Positions 39,392 to 49,600 of a DNA stretch of 64,000 bases are shown here, piece after piece. The notes below the pieces were generated by a model that saw nothing but the letters and a program-made list of their open reading frames with translations, was not told the DNA's origin and searched no databases. Source of the stretch: Flavobacterium sp. (GTDB lineage Bacteria; Bacteroidota; Bacteroidia; Flavobacteriales; Flavobacteriaceae). The translations under genes and the position numbers were made by a program. Each line of letters begins with the position of its first letter. Within the stretch, counting starts at the first letter, position 1. The stretch covers positions 62,001-126,000 of the forward strand of contig JADGMX010000049.1 in NCBI GenBank assembly GCA_015234525.1, in the 5' to 3' direction.

Positions 39392-40687
39392 TTAATTTGA
39401 AAATGAGATAATTTTATGGTGCTTGCTTTTGCGCACATACGATTGGATCATGTGGATCGCCTCGCGGCTGTGTTGCATTGGCACCAGAATATTTCTTAGG
39501 ATTTCGACGTTACTTATCTGGTAATTGAGGTCGAAGTACGCGATTCCGCGAAAGATGCCGTTTTCGATAATAATGGCGCTGCGTTCCGAGATTTTGCGAC
39601 CGCGATCGACAATTACGACGCTTCGATTTTCGATACAATACTGGTTGAGATAATGTCCAAAATGTTTGTTGTGAATCTCGGTTTGATCTGAATCAGGGTT
39701 GTCGGCTTTGAGTTTTTCGTAGATCGATGCGATTTTTGTTTTCGCATCTTGATCGGAAATGCAGGATATTAGTGGCTTGTCAGGGCCACCAACGCGCCGT
39801 GATTCGAGTGTCATTTTTCCGGTTTGATCCTGAGCTGTAAAAACGCCCCATGCAAAACTGCGTCGCTTTGGCATTTTGTTAAGCGGCGGTCGATTGACCA
39901 TGATTTCTTCGCGTTCTTTTAGCATGGCGATGATTTCGGTACCGGTTTCTTCATAAGTTACCGTGAAAACATCAGCCTGGATTTTCTTTGAAAGACGTGA
40001 TTCACCCGTAAAATGACTGTTGATGCTTTTTTTGATGTTTCGGCTTCGACCGATATGTATGATTGTGCCATCTTCCTGATGAACGTAATAAATTCCCGTT
40101 TTTGAAGGCAAACTCTCAACAATGTGCAGCAGTTTTGGCGCCAGGCCTTTTTGAACTTCGGTTTTGATGAGCTCGCGGATAATGCTCTTTTCAGTGTCTT
40201 TCGATAGCAAAAGCTGAAAAAGTTTGACCGTTGCCATCGCATCACCGTTTGCTCGATGACGATCGGCCATCGGGATTCCGAGTGCGCGAACCAATTTTCC
40301 CAAACTATATGAAGGCTGATCCGGAATCAATTTTTGAGCGAGTTCGACGGTGCAAAGCGTATGCATTTGAAAATCGTATCCGAGTCGGCGGAACTCAGTT
40401 CGCAGGATCCGGTAATCGAACGTCGCGTTGTGCGCCACAAGGACGCAATCGGTTGTAATGTCGATGATTCGTTTAGCGATCTCAAAAAACTTTGGAGCCG
40501 AACGTAACATGGCATTGTTGATACCTGTTAGTTGAACCACAAAAGGCTGAATCGGAATTTCAGGGTTTACCAAGCTGATAAACTGATCCACAACCTCGTG
40601 ACCGTCGTATTTGTAAATCGCGATTTCAGTGATTCCTTCTTCGTTAAACTGACCGCCTGTGGTTTCTATATCGAGTATTGCGTACAA
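39392..40687 (-). CDS. DnaQ-like 3'-5' exonuclease fused to GIY-YIG (UvrC/Cho-like) domain
   Basis: YAILDIETTGGQFNEEGITEIAIY and VAHNATFDYRIL (exonuclease); GIYYVHQEDGTIIHIGRSRNIKKSINSHF (GIY-YIG). Confidence 0.9.
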   Translation of the reverse strand: MYAILDIETTGGQFNEEGITEIAIYKYDGHEVVDQFISLVNPEIPIQPFVVQLTGINNAMLRSAPKFFEIAKRIIDITTDCVLVAHNATFDYRILRTEFRRLGYDFQMHTLCTVELAQKLIPDQPSYSLGKLVRALGIPMADRHRANGDAMATVKLFQLLLSKDTEKSIIRELIKTEVQKGLAPKLLHIVESLPSKTGIYYVHQEDGTIIHIGRSRNIKKSINSHFTGESRLSKKIQADVFTVTYEETGTEIIAMLKEREEIMVNRPPLNKMPKRRSFAWGVFTAQDQTGKMTLESRRVGGPDKPLISCISDQDAKTKIASIYEKLKADNPDSDQTEIHNKHFGHYLNQYCIENRSVVIVDRGRKISERSAIIIENGIFRGIAYFDLNYQISNVEILRNILVPMQHSREAIHMIQSYVRKSKHHKIISFSN

Positions 40688-40700
40688 AAGTGATGCTTAA

Positions 40701-41354
40701 TTAATGGTTTCTTGCTCCGAAAATGCTGCTGCCGATCCTAACCATATTGCTACCGGAATCGATTGCAATTTTGTAATCGCCGCTCATTCCCATGGATAAT
40801 GTGGAGAAATTAAAATCGGCTGAATAGTTGTCAAAAAGCGTCTTTAAGGAAGAGAATTCGCGTTTTATAACCGATTCGTCGTCAGTAAATGTTGCCATTC
40901 CCATCAAACCCTTGATGGTGATGTTGGTCAATTCTGGGAGTTCGTCCGAATTTAAAATCTGATCCAGTTCGCCTTCATCCAAACCGAATTTAGTGTCTTC
41001 GGTGGCAATGTGAATTTGTAGCAAACAATCGATAACCCGATTGTTTTTTGCAGCTTGTTTGTTTATTTCGACCAGCAATTTAAAACTGTCCACGCCGTGA
41101 ATCAAACTTACGAAAGGCGCCATGATTTTTACCTTGTTTGTCTGAACATGCCCAATCATATGCCATTGGATATTTTGTGGCAACTGCGAATGCTTATCGG
41201 CCATCTCCTGAATCTTATTCTCGCCAAAAATTCGCTGACCTGCGTCGTAAGCTTGTAAAATGCTGCTGATTGGCTGCGTTTTGGAAACTGCAACAAGAGT
41301 TACATCCGAAGGAAGTTGGGATTTAATGCGCTGAATGTTTTCTGATACCGACAT
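40701..41354 (-). CDS. YggS-family pyridoxal phosphate homeostasis protein
   Basis: VTLVAVSKTQPISSI; FGENKIQEM; WHMIGHVQTNK; SMGMSGDYKIAIDSGSNMVRIGSSIFG. Confidence 0.95.
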   Translation of the reverse strand: MSVSENIQRIKSQLPSDVTLVAVSKTQPISSILQAYDAGQRIFGENKIQEMADKHSQLPQNIQWHMIGHVQTNKVKIMAPFVSLIHGVDSFKLLVEINKQAAKNNRVIDCLLQIHIATEDTKFGLDEGELDQILNSDELPELTNITIKGLMGMATFTDDESVIKREFSSLKTLFDNYSADFNFSTLSMGMSGDYKIAIDSGSNMVRIGSSIFGARNH

Positions 41355-41387
41355 GTCACAAAGTTACGTGATTTTGCTCAATAGAAA

Positions 41388-42575
41388 TTACAACTCGTAA
41401 ACCACAAGCGCGTTACGGAATTTAGGTTCGATATACGTGCTTTTCGGAGGCATTGTCAAACCGGCATCGGCAACTTTCTTGATCGATGAGAATTTCGGCG
41501 GACACAAAAAGAACGCAATGTCAAACACATTTTTGTCGATGAGCTCAAGTGTTTTTCCAATTTGATTCTTTCCAGGTTCATAGCCGATTCTGCGGTCGCT
41601 CCGAATGTCTTCGATGGCCAATAGCGGGCGGATGATTGTATCCAGCAAAATGTGCGGATCCTGAATGGTGTCGGTTGCCGGCGCTTGCCTTAAAGTAAGT
41701 ACGTACGCTTTTTTGTGGAGATACATTACAAACTCGCGCTCGTTTTTTGGCCGGAAGGCCGATTCGCATTCAGTAACCGCAAATGTTTCAGAGAGCTTAG
41801 CTAAAAATTCAGTTTCCGAATAACCATTTAAACCGTTGATCATCCAATCAAAGCCATATATTTTAAGCTGACTTTCCGGAATCACAAAACTCATAAAACA
41901 ATTTGCTCCGGCGTTGTGATCTTCCCGGGCGAGCATGGATGACGAAGCGCAACGATGATGTCCGTCGGCAATATAGAGATTCGGAATACTTTCAAATAAG
42001 CTGGTCAGTAAGTCGAGTTGCGTCTCGTCGTCAATTTTCCAAAGGGCGTGACTGTCGTGACCAACCGTCTCAAAGATATAATCGGGTTTGCCTGACATAT
42101 TCGATTTTACCCATTTGTTCAGCTTTTTGTCATCGCCATAGGTGAGCAAAACCGGTTCTGTTGTAAACCGGGCTTCGGCGAGATATTCTTTAAAACGTTC
42201 GACACGCGGCAAAATAGTGTCTTCATGTTTGACGATATCGCCTTTTTCGTAATCATCCAAACTAGTGGCTAAGATGATTCCGGTAAACTCGTTATCTTCC
42301 TTTGTGATACGGTGAATGTAGACCGCAGGCTTTGGATCGCGAATCAGGATTTGCTGCGATTTAAAATCGTTATACCGATTGTTGAGATAAGCGAACGACC
42401 GGCCGGCTTGCATTAGGTCGAATTTCTTCGATGACTTTTGCGATGAACTCAACGGCGCATCAATGATCTCGGGCGATGAACCGGCGGCAGAATATTCTTC
42501 TTTGAACAGCATCTCGAAACACTCGGTGTCGCCGTTCTTTGGTCGGACAGCTTTAAACGGAAAAATTTTAGCCAT
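41388..42575 (-). CDS. DUF1015 domain-containing protein
   Basis: KIFPFKAVRPK; YIADGHHRCASSSMLARE. Confidence 0.92.
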   Translation of the reverse strand: MAKIFPFKAVRPKNGDTECFEMLFKEEYSAAGSSPEIIDAPLSSSQKSSKKFDLMQAGRSFAYLNNRYNDFKSQQILIRDPKPAVYIHRITKEDNEFTGIILATSLDDYEKGDIVKHEDTILPRVERFKEYLAEARFTTEPVLLTYGDDKKLNKWVKSNMSGKPDYIFETVGHDSHALWKIDDETQLDLLTSLFESIPNLYIADGHHRCASSSMLAREDHNAGANCFMSFVIPESQLKIYGFDWMINGLNGYSETEFLAKLSETFAVTECESAFRPKNEREFVMYLHKKAYVLTLRQAPATDTIQDPHILLDTIIRPLLAIEDIRSDRRIGYEPGKNQIGKTLELIDKNVFDIAFFLCPPKFSSIKKVADAGLTMPPKSTYIEPKFRNALVVYEL

Positions 42576-42592
42576 TAGAGGCGCGTACTTTA

Positions 42593-43489
42593 TTATGAAT
42601 TGGTATCGAACTGCTTGGCTACTTTTTCGGCTTTTTTACTTTCAGAATAATCATAAAAGCCTTCACCTGATTTTACGCCAAGTTTTCCGGCACGAACCAT
42701 ATTTACTAACAGTGGGCAAGGGGCGTACTTCGGATTTTTGAAACCTTCGTACATCACATTGAGTATCGCAAGACAAACATCCAATCCGATGAAATCCGCC
42801 AACTGCAAAGGTCCCATCGGATGAGCCATTCCAAGTTTCATAACCGTGTCGATTTCGTATACGCCGGCAACTTTATTGTAAAGCGTTTCAATCGATTCGT
42901 TGATCATCGGCATCAAAATCCTGTTTGCCACAAATCCCGGGTAATCGTTAACTTCAACAGGAACTTTGTGCAGTTTTTCTGAAAGCGACATGATGGTCTT
43001 TGTAACCTCAGAAGATGTGTTGTAACCGCGGATGATTTCAACCAATTTCATGATTGGAACCGGGTTCATAAAGTGCATCCCGATAACGCGCTCCGGGTTG
43101 GGAACAACTGCCGCAATTTGCGTGATTGATATCGACGAGGTGTTGGTTGCCAAAATCGTATCGCTAGAGCAAACTTCGCCTAATTGCTTAAAAATCTTTA
43201 GTTTTAAATCGACGTTTTCAGTTGCCGCTTCAACAACAAGGTCAGCGCCAACAACGCCATCAGTAACGTCGGTATAGGTAATCAGATTTGAAATCGTATT
43301 CTGACGATCGCTATCTGAAATCGTCCCTTTAGAGACCATTCGCTCCAAATTCGACGCAATGGTCTTCATCCCTTTTTCAAGAGCTGCCTCAGATACATCG
43401 ATTAATTTTACCGTAAAACCGTTTTGTGCAAATGTGTGTGCAATACCGTTACCCATGGTTCCGGCGCCTATGACTGCAATTGTTTTCAT
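42593..43489 (-). CDS. 3-hydroxybutyryl-CoA dehydrogenase
   Basis: IAVIGAGTMGNGIAHTFAQNG; GMHFMNPVPIMKLVEII; NDYPGFVANRILMPMINE. Confidence 0.94.
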   Translation of the reverse strand: MKTIAVIGAGTMGNGIAHTFAQNGFTVKLIDVSEAALEKGMKTIASNLERMVSKGTISDSDRQNTISNLITYTDVTDGVVGADLVVEAATENVDLKLKIFKQLGEVCSSDTILATNTSSISITQIAAVVPNPERVIGMHFMNPVPIMKLVEIIRGYNTSSEVTKTIMSLSEKLHKVPVEVNDYPGFVANRILMPMINESIETLYNKVAGVYEIDTVMKLGMAHPMGPLQLADFIGLDVCLAILNVMYEGFKNPKYAPCPLLVNMVRAGKLGVKSGEGFYDYSESKKAEKVAKQFDTNS

Positions 43490-44460
43490 TTTGTGTTATT
43501 GGTGAAACATTCAATTATTTTATACGCCACACGAAGGGCTTCTGTCCCTTGTTCAAGTGTGACAACTGGCGAAATTCCCTGATTTATCGCATCGGCAAAG
43601 GTTTCCAATTCATCTAAAATGGCGTTGTTTTGCTCCACGTCGGGATTTTCAAAGTAAATCTGCTTTTTTAAACCTTCCGCGTTTTCGAGAATCATGTCGA
43701 AATCACCCGGAATTTCTGGTGCGTCTTTCATCTTGACCACTTCGCAACGCTTTTCGAGGAAATCGACCGAAATGTACGCATCGCGCTGAAAAAACCTCGA
43801 TTTACGCATATTCTTCAGTGAAATACGACTGGCGGTCAAATTTGCAACACATCCGTTTTCAAACTCGAGTCGCGCGTTGGCAATATCCGGAGTTTCAGAA
43901 ATAACCGAAACACCGCTTGCGTGAATTGCCTTAACTTTAGAACCCACGACACTCAAAATCGCATCAATGTCATGGATCATCAGATCCAGAACCACCGGAA
44001 CATCAGTGCCACGCGGATTAAACTCCGCCAACCGGTGCGTTTCAATAAACATCGGATTCGAGATCATGTTCTTCACCGCCTTAAACGCAGGGTTAAACCG
44101 CTCCACATGACCAACTTGGCCCAAAACCTTATAGTCGTTTGCAAGCGCAATGATTTCCTCGGCCTCTTCAACCGTGTTCGAAATCGGCTTTTCAATAAAG
44201 ACGTGCTTGCCTGATTTAATCGCCACTTTTGCACATTTGTAGTGCGATAGCGTCGGGGTTACAATATCAACCACATCAACCGCGTGAATTAAGGTAGCAA
44301 TGGTGGTAAATTGTTTATAACCAAATTCTTCGGCGACCTTTCGGGCAACCTCCGGATTCGGGTCATAAAACCCGATAAGTTCGTATTTAGTGGATTGCTG
44401 CAACAAACGAAGGTGAATTTTCCCAAGATGTCCAGCGCCTAAAACTCCGACTTTAAGCAT
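43486..44460 (-). CDS. Gfo/Idh/MocA family oxidoreductase
   Basis: KVGVLGAGHLGKIHLRLLQQ; HVFIEKPISNTVEEAEEI. Confidence 0.92.
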   Translation of the reverse strand: MLKVGVLGAGHLGKIHLRLLQQSTKYELIGFYDPNPEVARKVAEEFGYKQFTTIATLIHAVDVVDIVTPTLSHYKCAKVAIKSGKHVFIEKPISNTVEEAEEIIALANDYKVLGQVGHVERFNPAFKAVKNMISNPMFIETHRLAEFNPRGTDVPVVLDLMIHDIDAILSVVGSKVKAIHASGVSVISETPDIANARLEFENGCVANLTASRISLKNMRKSRFFQRDAYISVDFLEKRCEVVKMKDAPEIPGDFDMILENAEGLKKQIYFENPDVEQNNAILDELETFADAINQGISPVVTLEQGTEALRVAYKIIECFTNNTK

Positions 44461-44591
44461 AAAAAAATTTTTACCAAAAATACATTATTTGTTCGAACCT
44501 CACGGCCAAAACGGTTTTTTTGATAAAGCAACACCCGACGCAGTTTTTAATTATGAACTACTTTCTTACTTTTGCGACATAAACTTTTATC

Positions 44592-45233
44592 TTGAACGAC
44601 ACCGCAAAACATCAGGGTTTACGCAATCAATTGGCCGCCACGCTTGCCGCGAAAGGCATCACAGACAACAATGTCCTTGAGGCCATCAAGAAGATTCCAC
44701 GACATTTGTTCATGGAGTCGGGCTTTGCCGATTTTGCGTATCAAGACAAGCCATTTCCCATTGGCGCCGGCCAAACCATCTCACAGCCATACACAGTTGC
44801 TTTTCAGACGCAGTTGCTTGAAGTTAAAAAGGACGATAAAATTCTAGAAATCGGAACCGGTTCCGGATATCAAACCGCGGTTCTTTACCACATGGGTGCA
44901 AAAGTTTACAGCATTGAGCGTCAAAACGAACTTTTTAAAAAGACGTCGGTATTCTTGCCAAAGCTTCATATTCGGCCAAAACATTTATCTTTTGGTGACG
45001 GTTACAAAGGTCTTCCGAATCACGCGCCATTCGACAGCATCATAGTAACGGCGGGCGCTCCGGGTATTCCACAAGCACTTATGGCCCAGCTTAAAATTGG
45101 CGGCAGATTGGTGATTCCCGTTGGCACCGATGTTCAGATCATGACCTTGCTAATCCGCAAAAGCGAGTTGCAATTTGAGAAACACGAATTCGGCGAGTTT
45201 AGATTTGTGCCGCTGCTCGAAAATAAGAATTAG
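44592..45233 (+). CDS. pcm: Protein-L-isoaspartate O-methyltransferase (TTG start)
   Basis: GAGQTISQPYTVAFQTQLL; ILEIGTGSGYQTAVL; IIVTAGAPGIPQAL. Starts with TTG at 44592. Confidence 0.94.
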   Translation: MNDTAKHQGLRNQLAATLAAKGITDNNVLEAIKKIPRHLFMESGFADFAYQDKPFPIGAGQTISQPYTVAFQTQLLEVKKDDKILEIGTGSGYQTAVLYHMGAKVYSIERQNELFKKTSVFLPKLHIRPKHLSFGDGYKGLPNHAPFDSIIVTAGAPGIPQALMAQLKIGGRLVIPVGTDVQIMTLLIRKSELQFEKHEFGEFRFVPLLENKN

Positions 45234-45317
45234 GAGCCGGTTCCCGCTGTCCGCTTTATCTTTTTCTCGCCTTTTCAGGCTTTAAAAAAGGATGCCGCTT
45301 CCCATCGGGGCTAGGGG
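45233..45317 (+). repeat. Dispersed intergenic repeat, copy D
   Basis: GGAGCCGGTTCCCGCTGTCCGCTTTATCTTTTTCTCGCCTTTTCAGGCTTTAAAAAAGGATGCCGCTTCCCATCGGGGCTAGGGG. Abuts the pcm TAG stop. Confidence 0.88.
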
Positions 45318-45351
45318 CTGATCGCTCCGATTAAAGCGAATTAATTAAATT

Positions 45352-45810
45352 TTATCTTTTGTATTCCTTCTTTATCCGATCCAGGTCGCGCTTGGTGTCT
45401 TGTTCTTTCAGCGATTCACGCTTGTCGTAGGTCTTCTTACCGCGCGCCAAACCGATTTCAAGTTTCGCCATTCCTTTTTCGTTAGTGAAAAGTTTGAGCG
45501 GAATAATTGTCAGACCCTTGGTTTGAACCGCTCGTTCCAGCGTTCGAAGTTCTTTTTTATTCAGTAGAAGCTTGCGTTCGCTTCGGGCTTTGTGGTTGAA
45601 CTGATTGCCAAAGGCATACTCTTCAATATAGGTATTGATCGCAAACAATTCGCCGTTGCTGAATTCGCAAAAGCTCTCGGTAATATTCGCTTTTCCCAAC
45701 CGGATCGACTTTATTTCGGTGCCGGCAAGTACGATTCCGGCGGTATAGGTTTCAACAATTTCGAAGTCGAAACGCGCTCGTTTGTTAAGTATATTGATCG
45801 TTTTTAGCAT
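45352..45810 (-). CDS. smpB: SsrA-binding protein SmpB
   Basis: [52 protein letters not shown]. Start chosen at MLKTINILN. Confidence 0.95.
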   Translation of the reverse strand: MLKTINILNKRARFDFEIVETYTAGIVLAGTEIKSIRLGKANITESFCEFSNGELFAINTYIEEYAFGNQFNHKARSERKLLLNKKELRTLERAVQTKGLTIIPLKLFTNEKGMAKLEIGLARGKKTYDKRESLKEQDTKRDLDRIKKEYKR

Positions 45811-45816
45811 AGCACT

Positions 45817-45824
45817 CAAAGGTA
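45817..45824 (-). promoter_or_regulatory. Bacteroidota -7 element (TACCTTTG) for smpB
   Basis: CAAAGGTA on the plus strand, overlapping the ORF-track start codon. Confidence 0.55.
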
Positions 45825-45939
45825 CAAGAAAATCGGAAATTCACATTTAGTTCGTTTGCTGAAAAATTTGAGGTTTTCCGTAATGCTATAATGTTGTTTT
45901 TCATTACATTAGGACGACCAAACCAATTTAAAAAGCAAT

Positions 45940-47460
45940 ATGAGAAAATTCTACGCAATTGCATTAACAGCGGGAGTGTTGTTTTTTGCCGGATGTTCGC
46001 GTGATGACGATCAGCCAATGTCTGAACCACAATCCGAAATTTTGCAGTCTGATCCGTTATCAGCTCAGCAAATAAATCGCATTATCGACGATCACATCCA
46101 AAATCACGGAAGCTTTGACTGGCGAAATACAAATGTGCATCAGCTTTGGAGCGCATCTGTACACGGCGACAATATCTTATCAATCGGTTTTGGTAGCACA
46201 ACAAACGATTATAATCGTGCGACCTCCCAAAAACACACGGTTATTCAGCAGGAAATTCTCGATATTATTATGCGTTATGAGGAAAAATCGCAGGAGGATA
46301 TCCTTATTTCGGCGGATGAATTCCTGACAACAGTCGACGTAGTTGTCACAAAGCAGGAAACTGTGGCCGCGTTGCGTAAATACGACAACATCCGATACAT
46401 CGAACCCGGAAATTACAAATACTTTTCGGTCCGGTCATCAATGCAACGCTCGTCTGACAGTTCAAGTTCAGGTGGTTCAGGTTGCGGCTTTGAATCTTCA
46501 GCATTGTCATCAGCCGACTACACGACAATTACACCTAACGCCAAAGCGGGTTGGACACTTTATCAGCATAATATCCCGGCGGCGTGGAACATAAGTACCG
46601 GACGAAATGTTACCATCGGAATCATTGATACCGGAATTTCGCCGCAGCAAACATTGTTGGGGAGCAACTTTAACGACGGGCATTCAACGGGCCGGACCAT
46701 CCAAAAGTATGGAACGTATGTCGACTCAATTTGGCCTTGGTCTACATCCACCGACGGTCCGGCTGATCAATGCGGACACGGGACAAGCATGGCAGCAGCG
46801 GCTGCAGCTCCGCGTAATGACAACGGATTACCGGTTGGGGTGGCTTACAATGCAAATCTTGTCACGTATCGCGCGGCGTCAAATGTTGTGCTCGACGGGT
46901 TACACGAACAAAACGGAGTCAAGAATGCTCTTACCGCACTTGGAAACAACTCGTCGGTAAAAATTATTTCGATGTCAATGGGGCATATTTTTTCGGTCGG
47001 AAAAATATCCGATGGAATCAAATACGCATACGGCAAAGGGAAACTGATTTTTTGTGCCGGTGGAACTTCAACATCATTCACAAATTTTGTTGGCGTAATC
47101 TTTCCGGCTTCGATGGCTGAGACGGTTGCCGTAACCGGAATTAAAGAAGGTGCGGGCTATCAGGTTTGCGACGAATGTCACAGTGGTGGCAAAATCGAAT
47201 TCACGGTGATAATGCAGCGAGCGGCTTCCGGTAATAAATCGCCGGTTTTAAGTTACTACGATAATCAATCTGATTATGTGGGAGGCTCATCGGTAGCAAC
47301 CGCAACAACAGCGGGAATTGCCGCGCTCGTCTGGTCAAAATACCCAAGCTGGACAAGAGCGCAGGTTCTGGCAAGAATGCGTCAGTCGGGTTCTTTTTAT
47401 CCTAATAAGAATTCCTCATTTGGTTACGGAAATATAAATGCACTTACAGCAGTACAATAA
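45940..47460 (+). CDS. Subtilisin-like (S8) serine peptidase lipoprotein
   Basis: FFAGCSRDDD lipobox; VTIGIIDTGISPQQ; CGHGTSMAAAAAAP; GGSSVATATTAGIAALVWS. Confidence 0.93.
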   Translation: MRKFYAIALTAGVLFFAGCSRDDDQPMSEPQSEILQSDPLSAQQINRIIDDHIQNHGSFDWRNTNVHQLWSASVHGDNILSIGFGSTTNDYNRATSQKHTVIQQEILDIIMRYEEKSQEDILISADEFLTTVDVVVTKQETVAALRKYDNIRYIEPGNYKYFSVRSSMQRSSDSSSSGGSGCGFESSALSSADYTTITPNAKAGWTLYQHNIPAAWNISTGRNVTIGIIDTGISPQQTLLGSNFNDGHSTGRTIQKYGTYVDSIWPWSTSTDGPADQCGHGTSMAAAAAAPRNDNGLPVGVAYNANLVTYRAASNVVLDGLHEQNGVKNALTALGNNSSVKIISMSMGHIFSVGKISDGIKYAYGKGKLIFCAGGTSTSFTNFVGVIFPASMAETVAVTGIKEGAGYQVCDECHSGGKIEFTVIMQRAASGNKSPVLSYYDNQSDYVGGSSVATATTAGIAALVWSKYPSWTRAQVLARMRQSGSFYPNKNSSFGYGNINALTAVQ

Positions 47461-47525
47461 AGTTAGTTAGTTGCCAACGGCGGGTTGTTTGACAAAAATT
47501 GATTAGTTTTCAATAAAATTAAATC

Positions 47526-47747
47526 ATGTCAAACGGTCCGCTTCACGGCAAAACGCTGAAGACAATTTTAGAGGAGCTTGTAGCACATTATCAATTTGAT
47601 ACGCTATCTGAGTTGATAAATATCAACTGTTTAAAAAACGATCCCAGTATAAAATCGAGTTTGGTTTTCCTTCGTAAAAATGAATGGGCAAGGAAAAAGG
47701 TTGAAGAATTGTATGTCAAAACGCTTCCGAAACTGAAAAAGGATTAG
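47526..47747 (+). CDS. VF530-like (DUF2132) DNA-binding protein
   Basis: [55 protein letters not shown]. Confidence 0.9.
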   Translation: MSNGPLHGKTLKTILEELVAHYQFDTLSELININCLKNDPSIKSSLVFLRKNEWARKKVEELYVKTLPKLKKD

Positions 47748-49042
47748 GGTTTTTCCGGCTTGTCCATATGATCTTCAAATTTAAAGTTTCGAAGTGGCGG
47801 CGCTTTAAAAAACGTAAAAACGACCACGCCTAACGTCAGGCATCCGCCAACAACTACCGCCCGGACAGTTCCGAGATAATGTGCCATCACGCCGCTTTCA
47901 AAGTCGCCGAGTTCGTTGGAGGAGCTCACAAACATCGTATTTACGGCTGAAACGCGTCCTCTCATCTCATCAGGAGTAACCAGTTGTAAAATGGTACTTC
48001 TGATCACTACGCTTACGGCATCAAACATTCCTGAAAACAGCAACATAAAAAAGGAAAGGTAGAAATTTTTCGAAAGTCCGAATGTAATTATGCAAAGCGC
48101 AAAACCACCCACCGCAACAAAAAGTTTCTTTCCGGGATTAGTTTTCAGCGGTAAAAACGCCAATAGTCCCAGCGTGCAGAGTGCGCCGATTCCGGGTGCC
48201 GAACGCAAGATTCCAAAGCCAACTTCATTTACATGCAGAATTTCTTTTTGATAAACCGGCAAAAGTGCAACCGCGCCGCCAAATAATACCGAAAACATAT
48301 CGAGCAATTGAGCCCCTAAAAGTGCCGGCGTTTTCACGACAAACCGGACGCCTTCGGTCAAACTTTTCAATATGGGTTCTTTGACGGTTTTTAGAATCGG
48401 CTTAACAGCAATGCCAAAAAGTGGAATCAACAATATCAGATCGATGATGATGATGGTGAACAGACTCGCCGGAATTCCGTTCCACGCAATAAAAAAACCT
48501 GCGGTCAACGGTCCCAAAACAGCGCCGAGTTGCCAGGCCATACTGCTCCAGCTTGTTGCGTTGGGATAATATTTTCTCGGAACTACGAGGCCGAATAGTG
48601 AAAACATCGACGGACTGTAAAACGATCGCAGCATTCCGCCCAGAAACACAAAGAAGTACACAAAATATAAACGTGAGTCGAGTGAGAGGCTTTCCTGGGT
48701 TGATGGCAATGCTACTAAAAACAGGGATAGTGCGAGTAAAATATAGCCGATCAAACAGATCATGACCATCTTCCGCTTTTCGTTGAGATCTACAAAATGA
48801 CCGGAGATAAATGAGAATCCAATTGCAGGAATTACTTCAGCCAAACCGACTAAACCGAGTAATAATTTATCATTGGTAATGTGATAGACCCAGTAATAAA
48901 TAGTGGTTGATTGCATGTTTAATGCAAAGATAATCCCGAATCGAAGCATGAGAAAACGGTTGAATTCGCGGATTCGCAGTGACGGATTTTTATCGAAGAA
49001 ACCTAATTTTGACGGTTTTTCGTCCGGGTTTTCTGAGTTCAT
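47744..49042 (-). CDS. MFS transporter
   Basis: 432 aa with about 12 TM helices; [27 protein letters not shown]. Confidence 0.92.
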   Translation of the reverse strand: MNSENPDEKPSKLGFFDKNPSLRIREFNRFLMLRFGIIFALNMQSTTIYYWVYHITNDKLLLGLVGLAEVIPAIGFSFISGHFVDLNEKRKMVMICLIGYILLALSLFLVALPSTQESLSLDSRLYFVYFFVFLGGMLRSFYSPSMFSLFGLVVPRKYYPNATSWSSMAWQLGAVLGPLTAGFFIAWNGIPASLFTIIIIDLILLIPLFGIAVKPILKTVKEPILKSLTEGVRFVVKTPALLGAQLLDMFSVLFGGAVALLPVYQKEILHVNEVGFGILRSAPGIGALCTLGLLAFLPLKTNPGKKLFVAVGGFALCIITFGLSKNFYLSFFMLLFSGMFDAVSVVIRSTILQLVTPDEMRGRVSAVNTMFVSSSNELGDFESGVMAHYLGTVRAVVVGGCLTLGVVVFTFFKAPPLRNFKFEDHMDKPEKP

Positions 49043-49093
49043 CTAAACGTTTCTTCAAAGTTAATCGAAACCGATAAATTGACTTTTATAGAA

Positions 49094-49600
49094 TTATAAG
49101 TTCAAAAGTGTTTTTCGCATTACATAATCGTTCATGAAATAGCCATGACCGATTGCGATATCTTCTTCATAATCGATTGTAAATCCGCTTTTTTTATAAA
49201 AGTAAATTGCAGGATTATGTCGGTTGACATTTAGAAAAACGGATATTGATTTTTGTTTGATTGCGGCACGTTCAACCGCTTCAACTAGATTTTTACCGGC
49301 ACCTTTTCCATGAGATGCCGGTAAAATATAGAGTTTATGAATTTTGGTATTTGTATTCTCGTCGTCTGAAATGTGTTGGTACGAACAAAATCCGATTGCC
49401 TCATGCTGATCTTCTGCGATTAAGAAAAAATGGCCTTGTTCCATGTCACGGCGCAAATTCTCAATCGAATAGAACAAGTCAAGCATAAAATCGATCTGAA
49501 CCTTTGGTAAAATATCGGAATACGCGCTTGGCCAGGTTTTGTATGCGATCTCCCTGATCAGGAGCAAATCGGTTGTCGCTGCGACACGAAGTTTAATCAT
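49094..49600 (-). CDS. GNAT family N-acetyltransferase
   Basis: LYILPASHGKGAGKNLVEAVE; NRHNPAIYFYKKSGF. Confidence 0.92.
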   Translation of the reverse strand: MIKLRVAATTDLLLIREIAYKTWPSAYSDILPKVQIDFMLDLFYSIENLRRDMEQGHFFLIAEDQHEAIGFCSYQHISDDENTNTKIHKLYILPASHGKGAGKNLVEAVERAAIKQKSISVFLNVNRHNPAIYFYKKSGFTIDYEEDIAIGHGYFMNDYVMRKTLLNL

